DNA of 64,000 nt from Pseudomonas pharyngis (GTDB taxonomy: Bacteria; Pseudomonadota; Gammaproteobacteria; Pseudomonadales; Pseudomonadaceae), in the NCBI RefSeq assembly GCF_021602345.1, contig NZ_BQID01000014.1, positions 62,001 through 126,000 on the forward strand. Reading direction: 5' to 3'. The translations under genes were made by a program, and so were the position numbers. Positions 1-7,689 of the stretch are shown here, in pieces (the stretch's first letter is position 1; each line of letters opens with the position of its first letter). The notes beneath the pieces are model-generated. The model saw nothing but the letters and a program-made list of their open reading frames with translations. It made no database searches and was not told where the DNA came from.

Positions 1-110
1 ACAATCATGTCTTTTGCCACGCATTTATTGCGCATCGTCAAAAGCGAAAAATGCACCCAAGGCAGAACCTGTCTGGTTTGAGGCCATTGACGTGTATTTG
101 GAGATTCGCA

Positions 111-1121
111 ATGAAAGCGTGGTTATTGAAAGATTTCGGACTCGACAACCTGCAATTGGGAGAGGTCGCGACTCCGCAGCCCAAGGCTGGCGAATTGTTG
201 GTGAAAGTCGGTGCTGTCTCGCTCAACTTTCGCGACAAGGCAATCGTCGACGGCATTTATGAACCGCACATGGTGCCCAAACCACTGATCCCGGTGAGCG
301 ATGCCGCCGGCACGGTGGTAGCGATCGGTGACAACGTCACGCGTTTCAAAGTCGGTGATCGGGTCAACTCACATCTTTACTCACGCTGGCTGGATGGCGA
401 GCCAGGCCCGAACGAACCCGATTACTGCTTCGGTTCACCGCTCCCCGGCGGCTTGGCCGAATACATGATCATCCATGAAGACAGCGCCGTCGGTGCCCCG
501 GACAACATGAGCGACGAAGAGGCGGCCACACTTCCGATTGCTGCGCTCACAGCCTGGTATTCGCTGGTGGACTTTGGACAGATCCAACCGGGCCAAACCG
601 TATTGGTTCAAGGCACGGGAGGTGTGTCGATATTTGCCGTGCAGATCGCAACTGCGCTTGGCGCGAAGGTCATCGCAACGTCGAGTAGCGATAAGAATCT
701 GCAAACCGTCAAGGGGCTGGGGGCCGTGGCAGGCATCAACTACAGAACGACCCCTAAATGGGCGGACGAAGTGCTGAAGCTGACCGAAGGCAAAGGCGTG
801 GATTTACTGCTCGACGTAGCCGGCGGCAGTGGCATCAATCAATCGGTCGCCGCAACCAAGGCATCGGGGCGCATTGCGCAGATCGGATTTTTAACGGGGC
901 AAACCGTAGAACTCAATCTGATGCCACTCATCTTCCGCCAGACGACCATTCGCGGAATCGCCGTAGCGCCGCGCTCATCATTCGATCGAATGAACACATT
1001 CCTCAACCAGCACAAGATCCGCCCCGTGATCGATCAGGTGTATCCGTTCGAGAGAGCACGTGAGGCTTATGAGCATCTCGCAAGGGGAGCATTTGGGAAG
1101 GTTGTGATCAAGATCGCTTGA
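111..1121 (+). CDS. Zinc-independent medium-chain alcohol dehydrogenase / quinone-reductase-like oxidoreductase
   Basis: A 336-aa NAD(P)-dependent medium-chain dehydrogenase/reductase of the kind annotated as NAD(P)-dependent alcohol dehydrogenase. The N-terminal GroES-like half holds VSLNFRDKAIVDG and a GDRV segment. The Rossmann half carries the nucleotide-binding stretch LVQGTGGVSIFAVQIA near residue 170. The cysteine and glutamate cluster of the structural zinc loop is absent, so it should be zinc-independent like quinone reductases. I start it at the ATG at 111 because GGAG sits 7 nt upstream; the longer in-frame start at 51 has no such site. It is monocistronic: a strong intrinsic terminator follows immediately. 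The substrate cannot be read from sequence; family members reduce enals or quinones. Confidence 0.85.
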   Translation: MKAWLLKDFGLDNLQLGEVATPQPKAGELLVKVGAVSLNFRDKAIVDGIYEPHMVPKPLIPVSDAAGTVVAIGDNVTRFKVGDRVNSHLYSRWLDGEPGPNEPDYCFGSPLPGGLAEYMIIHEDSAVGAPDNMSDEEAATLPIAALTAWYSLVDFGQIQPGQTVLVQGTGGVSIFAVQIATALGAKVIATSSSDKNLQTVKGLGAVAGINYRTTPKWADEVLKLTEGKGVDLLLDVAGGSGINQSVAATKASGRIAQIGFLTGQTVELNLMPLIFRQTTIRGIAVAPRSSFDRMNTFLNQHKIRPVIDQVYPFERAREAYEHLARGAFGKVVIKIA

Positions 1122-1128
1122 TAACCTT

Positions 1129-1154
1129 AAGGCGCCAATCCGGCGCCTTTTTTT
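1129..1154 (+). terminator. Intrinsic terminator of the dehydrogenase gene
   Basis: Eight-base perfect stem AAGGCGCC (1129-1136) and GGCGCCTT (1142-1149) with a 5-nt loop, followed by a T run to 1154. It begins 8 nt after the dehydrogenase stop codon, the textbook layout of a Rho-independent terminator. Confidence 0.9.
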
Positions 1155-1410
1155 GCCTGCGTCAGCGCTCTGAGGTGTGTCGGATTTCGACATCGCGAGC
1201 CGCGATCAGACGTCTGCAGCGCAACCGATGCTTCACACAACAGATTACGGCTGGTTTCCAGAAGCGAGTAAACCGGGCGGAAAGCCGTCGTGTTTAAAGC
1301 CTTTTTTGATTTGTGTTTAGAAACGCCCGGCATTACTTCCCCACGGCTACAGCGTCTTGCGTCATTGCCTACGACTACGCCAGAATCCGCCGGCTTGTGC
1401 GTCTGGGGTG

Positions 1411-1652
1411 CGGGTTTTATCGTTTCCGGGTCACTGAAAAACAGTGATCGGGTTTGGTAGCCCGGATTACCTGTCGCATCGCAACACCAGATTGCAGGGA
1501 CTCTTTCGTCCTCTGTTTTATGGTGGCCATGCGTAGGGCGTCTTCGGACGCGCCGGGTATCCAGGTGACCGGTCTACCAACCTCCGTATGGCCACCACCC
1601 TCGTTTGGTAGCGAGGCTGATGGCTCCACTTTCTCACCCTGGAGTTACATCT
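1411..1652 (+). promoter_or_regulatory. Structured 5' leader RNA of the DUF6124 gene
   Basis: The interval 1155-1652 has no credible gene, but its right half is highly foldable. Hairpin one is TCACTG (1431-1436), loop AAAAA, CAGTGA (1442-1447). A long-range stem joins GGTGGCCATGCG (1522-1533) to CGTATGGCCACC (1585-1596), 12 bp with one G-U pair. Nested inside is GCGTC-TTCG-GACGC (1538-1551), a UUCG tetraloop hairpin. A GGAG ribosome site (1641-1644) and the ATG at 1653 follow. I recall comparable leaders in front of many DUF3077/DUF6124 genes in Pseudomonas, but cannot verify that here. Likely a cis-acting post-transcriptional element. I see nothing in 1155-1410. Confidence 0.6.
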
Positions 1653-2015
1653 ATGTTCAAGCCAACACCGAACCCACCGGAAACCGATCCGGTTTCTCCC
1701 TACAAATTTCCCGATTCCCGAACCCTCAACGAAGCGGCAGAACGCGCGCTCGATCACTACCTCACACCTCAGCAACGGATCATGGGCAGCCATCACAAGC
1801 ACGACCCCATGTACATGGCCAACCCGGCCTACAACACTGAATCCCTGTTGGCCAACGCCAGCGAATCATTGGGATCCGCCAGCGAAATGCTCAATAACTT
1901 TGCAGCGACTCTGGAGCCTGCCCACCGCAAGACTGCGATCGGGATTGCGCAGTTGGTGATGTTGAGTGAGTTGGCGGTGAATCAGGCGTTGGATCATGTT
2001 GAGGTGAAGAGCTAA
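1653..2015 (+). CDS. DUF6124 family protein
   Basis: A 120-aa soluble protein starting MFKPTPNPPETDP, the opening I associate with the Pseudomonas DUF6124 family (related to DUF3077). The first 50 residues are Pro-rich and charged. The second half, from NTESLLANASESLGSA to the end, is predicted helical and Ala/Leu-rich, as in the family. No signal peptide, membrane segment or catalytic motif is visible, and the function is unknown. The start at ATG 1653 is set by the GGAG 8 nt upstream. A start at 1605 would lie in the structured leader and be untranslatable in that fold. The gene stands alone behind its leader, so regulation probably acts on the mRNA. Confidence 0.8.
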   Translation: MFKPTPNPPETDPVSPYKFPDSRTLNEAAERALDHYLTPQQRIMGSHHKHDPMYMANPAYNTESLLANASESLGSASEMLNNFAATLEPAHRKTAIGIAQLVMLSELAVNQALDHVEVKS

Positions 2016-2175
2016 ACCCCTGCCCTCTATAGCGTCCGGATAGTACGCATCGACAGAGGGAATGAGCGTTGCCTGTAGCCGCCATGGTAAATGGCAGCTA
2101 TTGGCAAAAAAGAGACAGTGGACATTACCTACGCCAAGGCGCTAGCGTCAGCCCCTTCAATGTGAGGGCTACAAC

Positions 2176-2736
2176 ATGGACGCTATTGCCGACTACTCAA
2201 ATGAACACCATCGCCGTTGCGTCGTGCAACTCTGGCAAACCGTTTTCGGCTACGAAACCGCGCATAACACTCCCAGCCTCGCTATCGACAAAAAACTGGC
2301 CGCAGCGGATGGCCTTTTCTTTGTTGCCCTGTCAGAAAATGAAGTTGTTGGCACCGTTCTCGCGGGATACGACGGTCATCGTGGATGGTTGTATTCGGTG
2401 GCGGTGCACCCGTCGCACCGCAGAAAAGGCATAGGGATGAATCTGGTCCGTCATGCAGAGGAGGCTTTGACGGCGCGAGGGTGCATGAAAATCAATCTGC
2501 AAATCGTCAGCTCAAATGAAAGTGTCAAAGCCTTTTATGAATCTCTCGGCTATTCGACCGAACCCCGCATCAGCATGGGGAAGATGATCGAGTCGAATAT
2601 AGTGGTGCCTGAAGAGAAGCCCTTTTTAGGTAAGCGCCCAGTCAAGATTGACGCGCAGAGGCAAAGAAATGCCTACCCTCATGCGTTCTCTCGCGAAAAA
2701 CTCTCACCAAAACTCATACATGCAAAATATATTTGA
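2176..2736 (+). CDS. GNAT acetyltransferase, YpeA-like, with extended C-terminus
   Basis: A 186-aa GNAT-fold N-acetyltransferase. Residues 49-140 align by eye with E. coli YpeA: VVGTVLAGYDGHRG (57-70), then the acetyl-CoA pyrophosphate loop VHPSHRRKGIG (77-87), and SNESVKAFYESLGY (113-126). YpeA-type proteins end about where this one reads SMGKMIE (133-139). The remaining 45 residues or so are Lys/Arg-rich and look like read-through into new DNA. The tail coincides with the change from GC-rich to AT-rich sequence at about 2.65 kb, suggesting an insertion replaced the original 3' end. Target unknown; YpeA homologues are small-molecule or peptide acetyltransferases. Confidence 0.8.
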   Translation: MDAIADYSNEHHRRCVVQLWQTVFGYETAHNTPSLAIDKKLAAADGLFFVALSENEVVGTVLAGYDGHRGWLYSVAVHPSHRRKGIGMNLVRHAEEALTARGCMKINLQIVSSNESVKAFYESLGYSTEPRISMGKMIESNIVVPEEKPFLGKRPVKIDAQRQRNAYPHAFSREKLSPKLIHAKYI

Positions 2737-2863
2737 ACCCCTCACCAAGCATATAAATAAAAGAAATAAAAACCATATCAAAAAAATCTAACACAGTACT
2801 AATTGGCAAACTAAACACTTAATGTAGTCTTCACACCCCCCTACACTACCGAGGCCGAATCAC

Positions 2864-4894
2864 ATGAGGAGAGCTTCGATCTACTTCGCTGCCGCACTGT
2901 TTATTTTTAGTGCCGACCAAGTCTTCGCACTTATTGGAAATTCACTATTGGGAAAAAACAATTGTCTTGTTGCCTGTGGGCGCGGCCCGATGGGAGTCGC
3001 TCCTCTAGGCGATATAATGAAAGGGGTGAATGAGTTTGCTTTTGGCCCGACACTTGATGCCTTCGAGCAAAAAGGAAAAAACATAATAGACTATGCATCA
3101 GAAAAAGCTGGGATTGAGCGAGTCGCTTTAGGTAAAACTCTAGAAGATAAAATTCAGATAATTTCGGAAATCGCCCAAGATAGCGTTTCTCAACTTGATT
3201 CAGTTCTTCGCAACAATGTAAACCTGGGAATAGAAGGACTTTCTCGATCAATTGAATCACTTGACATTGTAGGATCCAAACAAAACGATCAGCTCAATTC
3301 TCTTTTTAGAGGAGTAGTATACTTAGTATCCGTCGCAGCGTTTATAATCTGGTTGGCAAAATACATTGCAACAAAGAATGGCCCAATGAAATCGCGACTA
3401 TATCAAGCCAGATGGCGTTTTTTTGTTTCAGGAGTTGCACTTACGATAATAATTGCGGCACCTTTTTTTATTCCCCAGTTAAAATACAGGATCCCAGAAA
3501 TAGAAAAGAGTCTACTGACCGATTACAGTGCTGAATTTAAGAATCTTTCTTTTCAGCGCTCTGCATATATTGCAGGAAAGCTCGCAATTATCGATCCAAA
3601 AAACCAGGAATACTTACGCATGCGTGATGTTTCAACTGTGCTTCGTGACGTATTCTTCAATCCGGCCTCATACAGAACTACCGAAGGTTTGAGTTCAACT
3701 CAGCTCAAAGTAGCTTCACTGCTTTTATCTAATAAAACCCATGAGACAATAGAGGATAAACCGCAGAAGTTCGTCAACGACTCTTCTTTGGAAATCGCGC
3801 TCGCAATGATTGTTTGGCAGGTACGGCAAGATGATATTGCCCATTTCCAAGCCGCCAACATTTGCGCTCACATCATCCAGCGCGAGCTTAGCAAACCTAT
3901 CAATGACCGAGTGCCACTGTTGCCGCTTGCAGGACATTATTTGGATGCATATCTAGTAAATCCTATTGGAGACATTGATTTTGAACGTATCAAAGACATT
4001 CGAGCAAGTGACAGCCCAATAACCCCGGACATTTATGAAACCAACTACCCATTGATAAAAATCGAGGAGCTACGCGAGATAAGCAAACTTTACAACCAAA
4101 AAAAATCAGATTCTTCCAGCACTCAAAAAAACGAGGCACTTTCAGAGCAGTTAAATTTCGGAAAAAAAATTTCCGAAACTTACTCAGTTGTAATTCCTGG
4201 CTACATTGAAATGCTCAATCTAAACTTCATGATGCGCTCGGCGAGTGGTGAGGCACTTCAAAAACTAACAATCCAGCGAAAGATGGCAGCAGAAAAAATT
4301 ATCAATTCCTGGAATGAAACATTGGCCAACCCCACTGGCTCTTACTTATCTTCAAACACCAATTTACGCTTGTCGCTACTTACTGCCCTAAGCACTACCC
4401 ACCAAAGAGCTCAAGCTTACGGAGAGTCAACCGAAGCCTCTGTGCCTTCAGCGTTGAATGAAACAACTATAGATAGTTTGCCCGATGAAAAAATCTTCTA
4501 CAAAAAATGGATTTCAACAATGAAAGGGGCTGTTCGCCCTTCCGGAATACCATTATTATCTTTGAGATCTAAAGCGCAATTCATGCTTGATCAAGACCTT
4601 CTGATTGCATTTGAAAAATCCTATATGGATTTCTTAAGTGAACCGACGAATATTGAAAAGGCCGGAGCGGCCGCCTCTAATGCGTCACGCCTTGGACTAT
4701 TTGTATGTACAGACCAAAACAGTAGCGAGCCAGAAGAAAGGTATAAAACTGTAGACTGTTCAGTTCCAAATGCTAGAAGCTTGCGAGCAGTTTGGTACAT
4801 CAGGTCTATTATTCCAGTAGAGAAAAGAACTATTGCCGACTCTTGGACAAAGTCACTAAAACAGAGCTTTATGAGACCACCACCAATAATTTAG
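2864..4894 (+). CDS. Unknown exported membrane protein of an AT-rich insert
   Basis: A 676-aa protein I do not recognise. Residues 1-22 form a Sec-type signal peptide with a likely cut after VFA. A mostly helical region with predicted coiled-coil character follows (about 65-145). Two membrane segments come next, at about 150-166 and 187-205, separated by a short basic loop. About 470 residues of soluble helical domain complete it. Cysteines are few (34, 38 and two near the C-terminus). GAGG at 2851-2854 supports the ATG at 2864, and a weak promoter-like TTGGCA (2803) to TAGTCT (2825) lies upstream. Codons are strikingly AT-rich compared with every neighbour, so recent transfer is likely. The lipoprotein gene follows after 17 nt, implying co-transcription. 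Confidence 0.6.
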   Translation: MRRASIYFAAALFIFSADQVFALIGNSLLGKNNCLVACGRGPMGVAPLGDIMKGVNEFAFGPTLDAFEQKGKNIIDYASEKAGIERVALGKTLEDKIQIISEIAQDSVSQLDSVLRNNVNLGIEGLSRSIESLDIVGSKQNDQLNSLFRGVVYLVSVAAFIIWLAKYIATKNGPMKSRLYQARWRFFVSGVALTIIIAAPFFIPQLKYRIPEIEKSLLTDYSAEFKNLSFQRSAYIAGKLAIIDPKNQEYLRMRDVSTVLRDVFFNPASYRTTEGLSSTQLKVASLLLSNKTHETIEDKPQKFVNDSSLEIALAMIVWQVRQDDIAHFQAANICAHIIQRELSKPINDRVPLLPLAGHYLDAYLVNPIGDIDFERIKDIRASDSPITPDIYETNYPLIKIEELREISKLYNQKKSDSSSTQKNEALSEQLNFGKKISETYSVVIPGYIEMLNLNFMMRSASGEALQKLTIQRKMAAEKIINSWNETLANPTGSYLSSNTNLRLSLLTALSTTHQRAQAYGESTEASVPSALNETTIDSLPDEKIFYKKWISTMKGAVRPSGIPLLSLRSKAQFMLDQDLLIAFEKSYMDFLSEPTNIEKAGAAASNASRLGLFVCTDQNSSEPEERYKTVDCSVPNARSLRAVWYIRSIIPVEKRTIADSWTKSLKQSFMRPPPII

Positions 4895-4911
4895 CAAGGA
4901 GACACATTTAA

Positions 4912-5196
4912 ATGAACAAGCAATTAAGATCCATTGGCTGGCTGCTAATTTTAGTTTCATCCTTTAGCCTGACGGGTTGCGAATGGATCCGGGCATTAAT
5001 AGGAGGCGGAGCAACTAACAAATGTAGCGACAGCCAGATATGCTGTATTGTTCAGACTGGTCCAAACGCTGACAGTAAAGTTGAACAGTGTGTTCAAAAT
5101 GGGGAAGCATGCTTAGTTTTGGGAAACACATTCAAAGGTGAAAACGGGTATCCCCAAGCGAAAACCTCAAACTCCACCAATGTATGCGTAAACTAA
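4912..5196 (+). CDS. Small cysteine-rich lipoprotein
   Basis: A 94-aa predicted lipoprotein. A basic start (MNKQLR) and hydrophobic core lead to the lipobox LTGC with Cys23 as the lipidation site. The mature part of about 70 residues contains a compact cysteine set (CSDSQICCIV, then three more cysteines), consistent with a disulfide-stabilised domain. Glu24 follows the lipidated Cys, so the Lol system would not retain it by Asp+2. AAGGAG lies about 11 nt before the ATG. It shares the AT-rich composition of the preceding gene and probably its transcript, so it may be the envelope partner of that membrane protein. No function can be assigned. Confidence 0.65.
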   Translation: MNKQLRSIGWLLILVSSFSLTGCEWIRALIGGGATNKCSDSQICCIVQTGPNADSKVEQCVQNGEACLVLGNTFKGENGYPQAKTSNSTNVCVN

Positions 5197-5284
5197 ATAA
5201 CACTAATGAATAACCTTAAACAAAGTATTGCAAAAAAGCCAGACAAAGGTATTTCATAAAAATTTTTGACAGAAAAAATGGAGT

Positions 5285-5310
5285 AAAAAAATGGGGACGC
5301 ATCTATTCTC
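5285..5310. other. Possible mobile-element end remnant
   Basis: An A-rich stretch followed by GGGGACGCATCTATTCTC lies at the right edge of the AT-rich insert. I have seen similar GGGGACnnATnTATT strings at the flanks of REP-associated tyrosine transposase genes in Pseudomonas and enterobacteria. No transposase is present here, so at most this is a scar. Recognition by memory only. Confidence 0.25.
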
Positions 5311-5337
5311 GCCCAGGCTGCTATTGAACAAAAATAC

Positions 5338-5862
5338 TCACTCCAGCGAGGTCACCAAGCAAGTTTCGAAACCCTCCAACCTCTTGGGCCATTCGTTAAT
5401 CAGAACGACTGCATCGTCACCTTGATTCAGGTAGATCAGGTAGTCGCCAGTCTCGAAGGCAACTTGAAAGCCGACAAGCCAAACCTCTCCGCCCTCCTCT
5501 TCGTCGACAACGCCTTGAACCGCTGTGATGATTTTTCCTTCGAGAAATAGAGCCGACCTGTTGCGAAGCAGATTTTCCCTACGCCACGAGCAAACGCTGG
5601 CAGCATCAAGTGCGAAGGGTGTGGGAAGTTCCAGATAGGACTCATCAGCTCCAACACTTTCCCCATCGCTCAGCAGGTACATCGCAACTTTCTGATGTTC
5701 GTCACACCGCCAGAGCAACGGCCCTACGTCAGACAGGCACTTTTCCTCGTTGAAGTAATATTGGTCATGCAATAACTCAGCAAGTCGCTGCCCCTGCAGC
5801 AGCTGCGCATTTCTCAAGTCATTCGCCATCCTCTTTCGGGAGGCGGCATAGCGGTTAGACAC
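5338..5862 (-). CDS. Hypothetical protein, possible accessory/immunity type
   Basis: A 174-aa soluble protein that I do not recognise. It starts with GTG at 5862, supported by AGGGA about 8 nt upstream. The first 30 residues are basic and helical. The remainder is acidic with alternating hydrophobic strands (ALFLEGKIITAVQGVV, EVWLVGFQVAFE, GDYLIYLNQGDDAVVLI), giving a beta-rich profile like small immunity proteins. No signal peptide or membrane segment. It lies 15 nt downstream of the zinc-ribbon-like gene and is the last member of a four-gene minus-strand run. The immunity suggestion rests only on neighbourhood and fold profile. Confidence 0.55.
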   Translation of the reverse strand: MSNRYAASRKRMANDLRNAQLLQGQRLAELLHDQYYFNEEKCLSDVGPLLWRCDEHQKVAMYLLSDGESVGADESYLELPTPFALDAASVCSWRRENLLRNRSALFLEGKIITAVQGVVDEEEGGEVWLVGFQVAFETGDYLIYLNQGDDAVVLINEWPKRLEGFETCLVTSLE

Positions 5863-5877
5863 TGGGCAGTTCCCTAT

Positions 5878-6285
5878 TTATTCGCAACCCAGGCTCTCGG
5901 AATCGCCTGACGTCGCCGACAAGATCGCCTGATATCCACCCTCTTCCGGAACATATGAAACGAACTGATTACCCGCACCCTTTTGCATCCAAAGACGCCC
6001 ACAATTCGTGCATTCATAAACATCTAACGTCCGGTGGATGTGGAGGTTCGATAATCGGCTTACCAACTCGTCGGTCGCGTTGACCCAAGGTGCAAACTCA
6101 CCGAAAGCCTCGTCGATCACAGCCTTGTCTCCCGACTCGGCAGCACTCATCAGAGGCTTGAGTTCGTGGTTTACCTCTTCCCAGAATGCATCTTCTACTT
6201 CGTCGCGAAGCAGACTCGCCTTGTAGGGCAAGCTGTCAGTCTGATCGACAATCACGTGCCCACATCTGCAACCCAATTTGCTCAT
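5878..6285 (-). CDS. Zinc-ribbon-like hypothetical protein
   Basis: A 135-aa acidic soluble protein. Two cysteine clusters could form one metal site: CRCGH at residues 6-10 and YECTNCGRLW near residue 90. Between them lies a long acidic helical stretch (about 25-80). The second cluster resembles the zinc-ribbon knuckle often annotated as a hypothetical protein next to immunity-type genes. It is the third gene of the 7603-to-5338 run, starting 33 nt after the DUF6228-like gene ends. No enzymatic motif is visible and the function is unknown. Only the metal-binding suggestion is firm enough to state. Confidence 0.55.
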   Translation of the reverse strand: MSKLGCRCGHVIVDQTDSLPYKASLLRDEVEDAFWEEVNHELKPLMSAAESGDKAVIDEAFGEFAPWVNATDELVSRLSNLHIHRTLDVYECTNCGRLWMQKGAGNQFVSYVPEEGGYQAILSATSGDSESLGCE

Positions 6286-6318
6286 TTGCGGCTCAAACCT
6301 TTGAGGTTGCCCTCGTCA

Positions 6319-6786
6319 TTAAAAGGCGGACAAGTCTTTGGCGAACATCTCGATTTGGGCAGGCGTGACCAGCAACGAACCATTTATCTGCCAATCGCAG
6401 TCGTCATCTGAAGTAGAGCCCAAGTAGACACGCAGAAAAACGAATCCCGGGAAGGACGGATCCAGGCTGGCAGAGAAAGCCAGATCTTCGGTTTCGGAAC
6501 GCCAGTCTTGCGAATCGTCTTCACTCGGCGCTATAGAGGTGAAGAACGCGTCCAATCGATGCCGGTTATCCGAAGAAGAGATACTTTCCGACGTGATTTC
6601 TGCATGCAGGTCAGTACCCGTGAGTCGAACCCGGATACAGTCAGCCCGGCCACTTGGGCACGGCATGATGGTCAGGGTCAGCCCATCTTGTTGCTTTAAT
6701 TCTGCTTGCATTGCTGCACCGTCATCCTGAATGAAATGCTCGTTACTACTGACTGAGAACACTGCGGCGTCAAACAACGCTTTCAC
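6319..6786 (-). CDS. DUF6228-like protein
   Basis: A 155-aa soluble, acidic, beta-rich protein. The spacing of tryptophans and acidic residues resembles the DUF6228 family: ALKQ-type N-terminal strands, a DAFFTSIA helix, DDSQDWRSETEDLAFSAS, then DCDWQINGSLLVTPAQIEMF at the C-terminus. Such proteins are often found singly or in arrays near polymorphic-toxin loci. The GTG start at 6786 overlaps the end of the SUFU-like gene by 17 nt, so the two are translationally linked. The N-terminal 20 residues fit the family poorly and an internal start is possible. The immunity role is inference. Confidence 0.6.
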   Translation of the reverse strand: MKALFDAAVFSVSSNEHFIQDDGAAMQAELKQQDGLTLTIMPCPSGRADCIRVRLTGTDLHAEITSESISSSDNRHRLDAFFTSIAPSEDDSQDWRSETEDLAFSASLDPSFPGFVFLRVYLGSTSDDDCDWQINGSLLVTPAQIEMFAKDLSAF

Positions 6787-7603
6787 GTTGCAAACTGCTC
6801 ACATGCCCGACACCCGCAGCCTTCAATCGGACCACCAGGTCATCGCGCGCTGCTCGCCCGCCAGCACGTATGTACTCGAGCTCCGCCGCGGTGATCAGTA
6901 CCACCGGGACCATTCTCACAGGGGATAACGGCATGTCATCCAGTCGGGTAGGGAAATCCGGTTCCGGGGCGCCCAGCAGAACGCCGGTCGAGTCATCTTC
7001 GGTCACGAAGTGTTTGGGGAATTGATCACACATGTGGTTCGAGAGGCTGAACCCGGGAATTTCAATGGACATCGCACCGTATTTGTCGAGTCCGCGAGTG
7101 TAGCCTCCAGCGTCCGCAACCGTTTTGGCAACGTGCTCCACCAGCTCGAATGCCCAACTGCGCTGGAAAGGATCGACATCACCCACCGGGCCACGGGCGT
7201 GTTCGGGTATATCGGCGGTTTCTACGAACAACTCCATCTCGAAACCATTACCCATTTCTTCCGCGTCATCGAATGGGTCTGACAGACCTTCCGTGGCGAT
7301 GATGATTGTGTCGTCACGGCGAACCACCCGGTAGGCCTGACGGGTCGAGGGCCAGTAAGGACCACCCGAAAAGCTCGGACTGATCATGTAGGCAAGGACA
7401 TCGCGCTCGATTGTGCCGACTGATGCCCAATGACGATCCAGGCACGCTGCGCTGGCCTCTCGGGCAGCCAGATTTGCCGCTTCAGCCTCGGTCATGCTGT
7501 CGTAGATATCCGGCTCATGGACTTCAAGGGGTTGTGGTGTTGGCTCGACGTCTTCGGTTTTAGAACGTTTCAATGAAACGAGAAGCTTCTTGAATAAATT
7601 CAT
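6770..7603 (-). CDS. SUFU-domain-like protein
   Basis: A 277-aa soluble protein. The C-terminal segment MVPVVLITAAELEYIRAGG and the repeated beta-strand/acidic pattern before it look like the suppressor-of-fused (SUFU) family. In bacteria SUFU-like proteins are frequent predicted immunity proteins of polymorphic toxin systems. Residues 1-35 are a basic/acidic low-complexity leader beginning MNLFKKLLVSLKRSK. I start it at ATG 7603 because AAGGA lies 7 nt upstream; the longer start at 7690 adds residues with no ribosome site. It is first in a four-gene run on the minus strand. No toxin gene is visible nearby. Confidence 0.6.
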   Translation of the reverse strand: MNLFKKLLVSLKRSKTEDVEPTPQPLEVHEPDIYDSMTEAEAANLAAREASAACLDRHWASVGTIERDVLAYMISPSFSGGPYWPSTRQAYRVVRRDDTIIIATEGLSDPFDDAEEMGNGFEMELFVETADIPEHARGPVGDVDPFQRSWAFELVEHVAKTVADAGGYTRGLDKYGAMSIEIPGFSLSNHMCDQFPKHFVTEDDSTGVLLGAPEPDFPTRLDDMPLSPVRMVPVVLITAAELEYIRAGGRAARDDLVVRLKAAGVGHVSSLQRESVV

Positions 7604-7689
7604 GTGCGTTCCTTGCGGGGTTTCGGTTCGCTCTCCATGAAAGGGGCGAATGTGTTTTCGTGAAATGGATCTGTTTTTGAATGTTGGCA

